Source: Gigaspora margarita (Eukaryota; Glomeromycota; Glomeromycetes; Diversisporales; Gigasporaceae). Taken from it: 64,000 bases of DNA. The notes below the pieces were generated by a model. It saw only the letters and a list, made by a program, of their open reading frames with translations, ran no database searches and was not told the DNA's origin. Location of the stretch: NCBI GenBank assembly GCA_009809945.1, contig WTPW01000415.1:62001-126000 (forward strand), in the 5' to 3' direction. The position numbers were made by a program, and so were the translations under genes. Positions 59,338 through 64,000 of the stretch are shown piece after piece. How positions within the stretch are numbered: the stretch's first letter is position 1; the number at the start of each line of letters is the position of its first letter.

Positions 59338-60057
59338 GGTATTATGCGAAGTAGATATTGTGATGAATCACAATATCTTGTGATCCCGTGATAAGAATCA
59401 AATGAAATTTACATTATTCGATTCATCTCAATGAAAGAAATTAAATGGTATAAGTTTTATTTGATTATGCCTGCCAAATCATGAGATATTAAAATTAATG
59501 TACTTTTTATATTATATTACAAATAATCACTTTTGTGATACAGCAAGCAGAATCGAATGATCTTTATGCCATTCGATTCCTCTTGTCAAGAGGAATTGAA
59601 TGGTACAAAAATCGCCTGATTCAGATCACTAAGTTACGAGATAATCATTTTTAAGCAATTAAATATATAGAATCTATATAGAATGCTATAGTAAAAGGGT
59701 ATTGTGACAAATCATAAATATCTCGTGACCCTGTATTCAGAACCCAATAATTTTTGTACTATTCAATTCCTCTCGATGAGAGGAATCAAAGGACATAAAA
59801 ATCAATGAATTCTGACCACATGGTCACAAGATATTTATGATTTGTCATAATACCTTTTAGCACAAGAAATCTCTATTTTTTTTAATAAAACTTTAGATTA
59901 ACATATCTCAGGATCTAGTGATTAGAATCAAATAATTCTTATATCATTCGATTCAACATAATGAAATGAATCAAATGATACCAAAATTATTCGAGTTTAA
60001 TCGATAACTCACATGATATATTCAAAATTTTGTTAATTTTATCATAATACTCCTAAT
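59338..60057. repeat. Three palindromic modules in a row (GATGAATCACAATAT / CATTCGATTCCTCT type)
   Basis: Each module is an imperfect palindrome with outer ATTATGACAAATCATAAATA-like ends, a TCTCGTGACC block and a core of CATTCGATTCCTCTC and its complement. Approximate limits: 59338-59660 (longer), 59698-59862 (best preserved) and 59893-60057. Presumably tandem or nested insertions of one MITE. Confidence 0.75.
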
Positions 60058-60672
60058 GCCCTTATATTGAAAAAATATATTAAGTAAACAGGATTGGGTA
60101 CTCTAAGTAAAAATATTTAGAACTTCCAAAAACCTTACTAAAACTGAAATTGGGGTTTTCACCTAAACTATATTTAATTATATATAAAAACAAAATCTTT
60201 ATAACTAATTCTAACTTTAAAAATATTTAAAGATACTACTAGTTACATGTAGCATATTTCTAGCTAATTATCAATATATATTTTTAACTAATTAAAACTA
60301 TGGAATTTATAATTTATTGCATAGTACAATATATTGCACCCCTATTATAACTATATAGATTATTAATTTTGTATAACAAATAATTAAAAAATTTTTATCA
60401 AAACAAAAATCAAATTTAATTTAGAGTAGAGTTAAGGCTAGAAATAAAGCAATCATATAGTTGAAACCCAAAATTTTATAAGGAGTTTTTTTATTTGACT
60501 CCAAAAGTGGTTTTATAGCCAAAATTTTTAATTAATAGAAGGGACCATAAATTATAAAACCTTAAAATTATTATATAAAAATAATTTTATATAAGAAAAA
60601 GCATATCCAGTTTTGTTTATATTTACAATAAACAAAAAATCTTATTTTTATATATAAACAAAAATATTTATA

Positions 60673-60856
60673 TAGGTGACCCTCGTTAATATCAACCCAT
60701 TTGAACCTGTTCAAAATTATGTTGATAGTGATATTAACGAAAATTCATATTAAAGTTGATATATACGAGAGAATTTTGATATATAAAAATTTGTAAAAAT
60801 TTGATTTGTGGCTTAGGTTGATATTAACGTAGGTTGATATTATCGGGGGTCACCTG
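60673..60856. mobile_element. 184-bp pogo/mariner-like MITE
   Basis: TAGGTGACCCTCGTTAATAT then CAACC at the left; GGTTGATATTATCGGGGGTC then ACCTG at the right. TA at 60671-60672 and 60857-60858. The plan matches 20130-20315. Internal TTGATAT(T/A)AACG words repeat in both orientations. Confidence 0.8.
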
Positions 60857-60943
60857 TATAAGGAAATAATTATTCTGATTGAATTATAATTTTAATCAAT
60901 TAAATTAACAAATTATTTTAATATAATATTAAAATTTAAATAT

Positions 60944-61489
60944 AAAAACCCATGGGCTGATAGCACAGTAATTAGTGCTTTATAGTTGTACTCGCAGGGT
61001 CACCAATTTGAGTCTAGTAGATAACAAAATCTATCCAGGGCCACAAGAGTAATGATTCACAATGAGAAGTTGCACATCTTTTCTATTCTGAACAAGATAC
61101 TACAATAGCAATGAGTTGTGTGGCATAGCCACTAAGTTATGCGATATCCAGAAAAGGAAATAATTTAATAAGAAATATTATAAACACAAGGACAATCAAC
61201 TATAAAAGAATAATATGAACATTGAACATTAGAATAAATAAAAAGATAATCTGGTTAGTAAGTTATGTGAGCTAGGAACTGCAGACCTGATAACAAGGTC
61301 CTACACCATGGGCCAGGGACCCAAAATGTCAAATAATGGACTTAGCATGCATAGGTAATCCCTCAAGTATGATGATAAAATTAGAGGTCACATGCTGTTT
61401 AGTGACCTCCACTGAAGCAATAAATCTAGCCTTAGGACAACAGTATCCTGGGGTGGCTAAGATCTCAAAGATAGGTGAAAAAAGAACAA
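60944..61489 (+). mobile_element. tRNA-derived SINE, family A (variant)
   Basis: Head GGGCTGATAGCACAGTAATT... with CCAATTTGAGTC as B-box-like text; body contains CAGGGACCCAAAATGTC and ATGGACTTAG; A-rich end. Exact 13-bp TSD AAAATTTAAATAT at 60931-60943 and 61490-61502. The 74-codon frame at 61336-61560 runs out of the element and is not thought to be a gene. Confidence 0.82.
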
Positions 61490-61729
61490 AAAATTTAAAT
61501 ATTAATTTAATAGTACAAAAATTTGAAAAAATATTAATAAAAAAAATTATATTTATTTAAGTTTTGCTAAATCTTATTAGTAGTAATTATTACTATTAAA
61601 TATGCAACCAATTAGATTTTAGAATCTAATATAACTAAAAATAGCAAACTAAAAAAAAAATTCAAAAAAATCTTAATAACAAATTAATTTAATATAATAA
61701 TAAAATTTTGAATATTAAAGTTTTTAGCA

Positions 61730-62247
61730 TGTCCTCCGAGCTGATAGCATAGCAGTTATGCTCCGAGGATATAAATCGCAAGGTTGCCAGTTCAATTCCT
61801 CCTAAAGGCAAAATAAAAAAGCTAGCCAATTAGGGAACTAAAACACCGTAGGAAGACAGGGACCCAGGACGTCGTACAATGGACTTAATTAAACAGCCAT
61901 TATTTTGAAAATTTGTAGCTGTGAAGAAAATCGTGCTAGGACCCTGATTTGGAATAACTGAAGTCATGAGACGTAATGTGAGGCCCAAGTCTTGATTTAC
62001 ATGATACTACATGAACTCGTTGTGTTGCCAACCCGTCTAGATGAAATTCTGGTTCAGTGTTTGGTGTGTGACCTTTCCAGAGATCGCTGCGGTAGGTCAC
62101 ATCTAGGTGCTATTAGTAGTAACCAGGTGAAGTCGGGCTTTCTGTAAAACATGTTAACTTAGTTAATAAAATGTAATACCTCTGGGTTCGCATACGGATT
62201 TATAATAAAGTCACAGCAAGATTCGCCAAAGATAAAAAAAAAAAAAA
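61730..62247 (+). mobile_element. Full-length tRNA-derived SINE, family A (youngest copy)
   Basis: Head CCTCCGAGCTGATAGCATAG ... GGTTGCCAGTTCAATTCC has tRNA A- and B-box structure. Body with GGGACCCAGGACGTC, ATACATGATACTACATGAAC and ACATCTAGGTGCT. A pure A tail ends at 62250. TSD AAAGTTTTTAGCA at 61717-61729 and 62248-62260. The intact tail, exact TSD and low decay argue for a recent insertion. Confidence 0.92.
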
Positions 62248-62375
62248 AAAGTTTTTAGCACAAAATTTTATATAAAATTAACTTTTTTAATTTTAATTTA
62301 ATCTAATTCTAACTTAAACTTCTGTTTTTTAATAGAGCAGTAACAATTACTACTAGTAAGATTTAGTAAATTTTA

Positions 62376-62886
62376 TTTTTTTTCATTTTACAACTGAGAC
62401 CATGTTTACATTCTTTGTTAAATATTATGAAATTATGATACATATATATGTAAATAATGTCACTAATACAATTATATAAAGTTTGACTCAGACTACTTTA
62501 TTTGCAGCTTAAAGTTGGCTATAGTAGAACACAATGTCCTATATAGTCTTAATTTTTTCCAAGATTAACCTCAGACTTAGGTCCCACCAATCTAACAATG
62601 GCTATGGTCTCCGGAAAAAGCTACCAGGAGTTCATGACTTGATCTTTACTATGTTTCATGACTTTGGTTATACAAATTATAGATCCAGACTGACAAGTTA
62701 AGCCTCAAAGGGTTTGGTATACCAATTACTATATTAAGTCCATCAATTGATGTTCTGGGTTCTTGTCTTCCCATAGTGTTTCAGTTTCCTAATAAGAATT
62801 GGCATTTGTCACCAACAAGATTTGAACTGATGATCTTCTGATTTGTGATTTTGGAGCATAATCACTATGCTATCAGACCTGAGATT
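62376..62886 (-). mobile_element. tRNA-derived SINE, family A, minus strand
   Basis: On the minus strand: GGTCTGATAGCATAGTGATT ... ATCAGTTCAAATC ... AAGAACCCAGAACATC ... ATGGACTTAA, ending in an A-rich tail near 62376-62388. Flanks GATTTAGTAAATTTTAT and GATTTTAGTAAAATTTAT are near-identical, a likely diverged TSD. Confidence 0.78.
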
Positions 62887-62936
62887 TTAGTAAAATTTAT
62901 TAAAATTTATTAATTATTAAAAGTTATAAAATATAT

Positions 62937-63366
62937 TCAAATTTCTTAAATTTATTATAAAATTAAAAAATTTTAAATTAAAATAACTTTTTAATAAAAT
63001 GATTTTTTTAAAAAAACTTTTTATATTTATATTTTTTAGATTTTAAAGAATATTATTATAGAAATTTTTTTAAAAATATATTTAAATTTCTTAAATTTAT
63101 TATAAAATTAAAAAATTTTAAATTAAAATAAAATAACTTTTTAATAAAATGATTTTTTTAAAAAAACTTTGTATATTTATATTTTTTAGATTTTAAAGAA
63201 TATTATTATAGAAAATTTTTTAAAAATATTAATAAATTTATTATAAAATTAAAAAATTTTAAATTAAAACTACTTTTTAAAAAATAAATTTTTAAAAAAC
63301 TTTTTATATTTATATTTTTTAGATTTTAAAGAATATTATTATAAAAATTTTTTAAAAATATTATTA
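62937..63366. repeat. Tandem repeat, about 140-145 bp, three units
   Basis: Units start near 62946, 63091 and 63234 with TTAAATTTATTATAAAATTA and include ATTTTTTAGATTTTAAAGAA. Copies differ by a few indels. Almost pure AT; non-coding. Confidence 0.9.
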
Positions 63367-63761
63367 GTTAAAAGTAATTAAATTTTATTACAATTAATTA
63401 TTTGTATATTATATTCTATATTTACTTTTTTTAAAAGTGCCAAATTATAAAACTATATAGGGTCTTTGCCTTGAAAAACACATTGCAACATTTTCTAATT
63501 GAACTAATTTAGACAAAAACAGACCAAAATACTAGTTAATATTTACATGTTTTTTCATTTTTTACTTTTATTAATTCAATAGTTTATTCAATGCACTATT
63601 GTATTAATAAAGCCAACAGATAAATATAAACTAATATTGTAGTTTATTTTTATCTAAATTAGCTCAATCAAAAATGTCGCAAAGTAATTTTCAAAGCAAA
63701 GAACCATATAGTTAAATATAATTATTAAATTTTTTTTTCATCGTAATTGTTAATTGTTATT

Positions 63762-63941
63762 ATGTCTACATTTATTTCTTATTCATATTTGTCAAAGCTT
63801 TTAGATTGTAAACTTCCATCAGAAGAAACTTTAAACCTTTTACCACAAAACCAGCAAATTGAAATTTTAAAGTTTTTTCATGAGAAACAACAAAAATTAC
63901 TTTTTAGTTTCTTGAAAACAAAAAAAATGAACAAGCGATAA
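63762..63941 (+). CDS. Hypothetical protein fragment, frame broken in an A-run
   Basis: Not recognised. The better start is ATG at 63762, giving about 59 codons with protein-like composition (LLDCKLPSEETLNLLPQNQQ, helical and Gln-rich). The frame ends just after an eight-base A-run near 63920. Shifting by one base there continues as NEQAISDIQIFNYPKEIKPN before stopping near the window edge. This suggests a real exon with a frameshift or sequencing error, or the 5' exon of a gene extending right. Confidence 0.4.
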   Translation: MSTFISYSYLSKLLDCKLPSEETLNLLPQNQQIEILKFFHEKQQKLLFSFLKTKKMNKR

Positions 63942-64000
63942 GTGATATACAAATATTCAACTACCCAAAAGAGATAAAACCAAACCATCAAAATTAAAAC

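Noticed and set aside
14160..62886. Possible tRNA genes at the A/B-box pairs
   Set aside because: The heads continue into SINE bodies with poly(A) tails and TSDs, and the cloverleaf pairing is degraded; no independent tRNA gene is supported.

Overview
The window looks like an extremely AT-rich, repeat-dominated stretch of a eukaryotic, most likely fungal, nuclear genome. The type of repeats suggests an arbuscular-mycorrhizal fungus (Glomeromycotina). The reasons are: a FAR1-type MULE transposase, a BED/hAT transposase, an intron-containing TNP2-type (CACTA) transposase and a decayed protein-kinase fragment of the kind that is hugely amplified in these fungi, together with tRNA-derived SINEs and only one clearly intact gene in 64 kb. 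The species assignment is inference from family resemblance; no database was searched. The sequence has one assembly gap (5850-6792) and scattered single Ns.

Layout. 1-7.1 kb is nested repeats: a foldback element, a MULE-like terminal-inverted-repeat (TIR) element, a small TA-flanked MITE, and a SINE split by a hAT element. 8.4-11.15 kb is a decayed satellite array. 11.6-20.3 kb holds an inverted repeat, three hAT elements, a SINE, a dead kinase split by a MULE-like hairpin-array element, and a pogo/mariner-like MITE. 20.4-27.1 kb is the least repeat-like part. It carries the only confident intact gene, a secreted chymotrypsin-fold serine protease on the minus strand (22357-23613), flanked 5 kb apart by inverted copies of a ~100-bp LTR-like segment. 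27.8-31.25 kb is a minus-strand TNP2/CACTA transposase gene with introns and damage. 31.5-31.9 kb is a near-perfect 423-bp palindrome. 32.4-36.6 kb is a complete-length but dead hAT element with an exact 8-bp target duplication. 36.6-46.5 kb is low-complexity DNA, two SINEs and several TIR elements. 46.5-53.5 kb is a probable 7-kb MULE carrying a FAR1-like transposase that stays in one frame but has several stop codons. 53.7-64 kb holds MITEs, a hAT inserted inside another hAT, palindromic modules, three SINEs, a ~145-bp tandem repeat and a short open reading frame at the right edge.

Functionally the window is a transposon graveyard rather than a pathway. Hallmarks of insertion can be read directly: exact 8-bp target-site duplications (TSDs) for five hAT elements, a 9-bp TSD for a MULE-like element, TA flanks for several MITEs and 13-19-bp TSDs for SINEs. 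Nesting gives a relative order of events: hAT inside SINE, hAT inside hAT, MULE-like MITE inside kinase pseudogene, small MITE inside larger TIR elements. The protease locus is the only place where host function can be argued.
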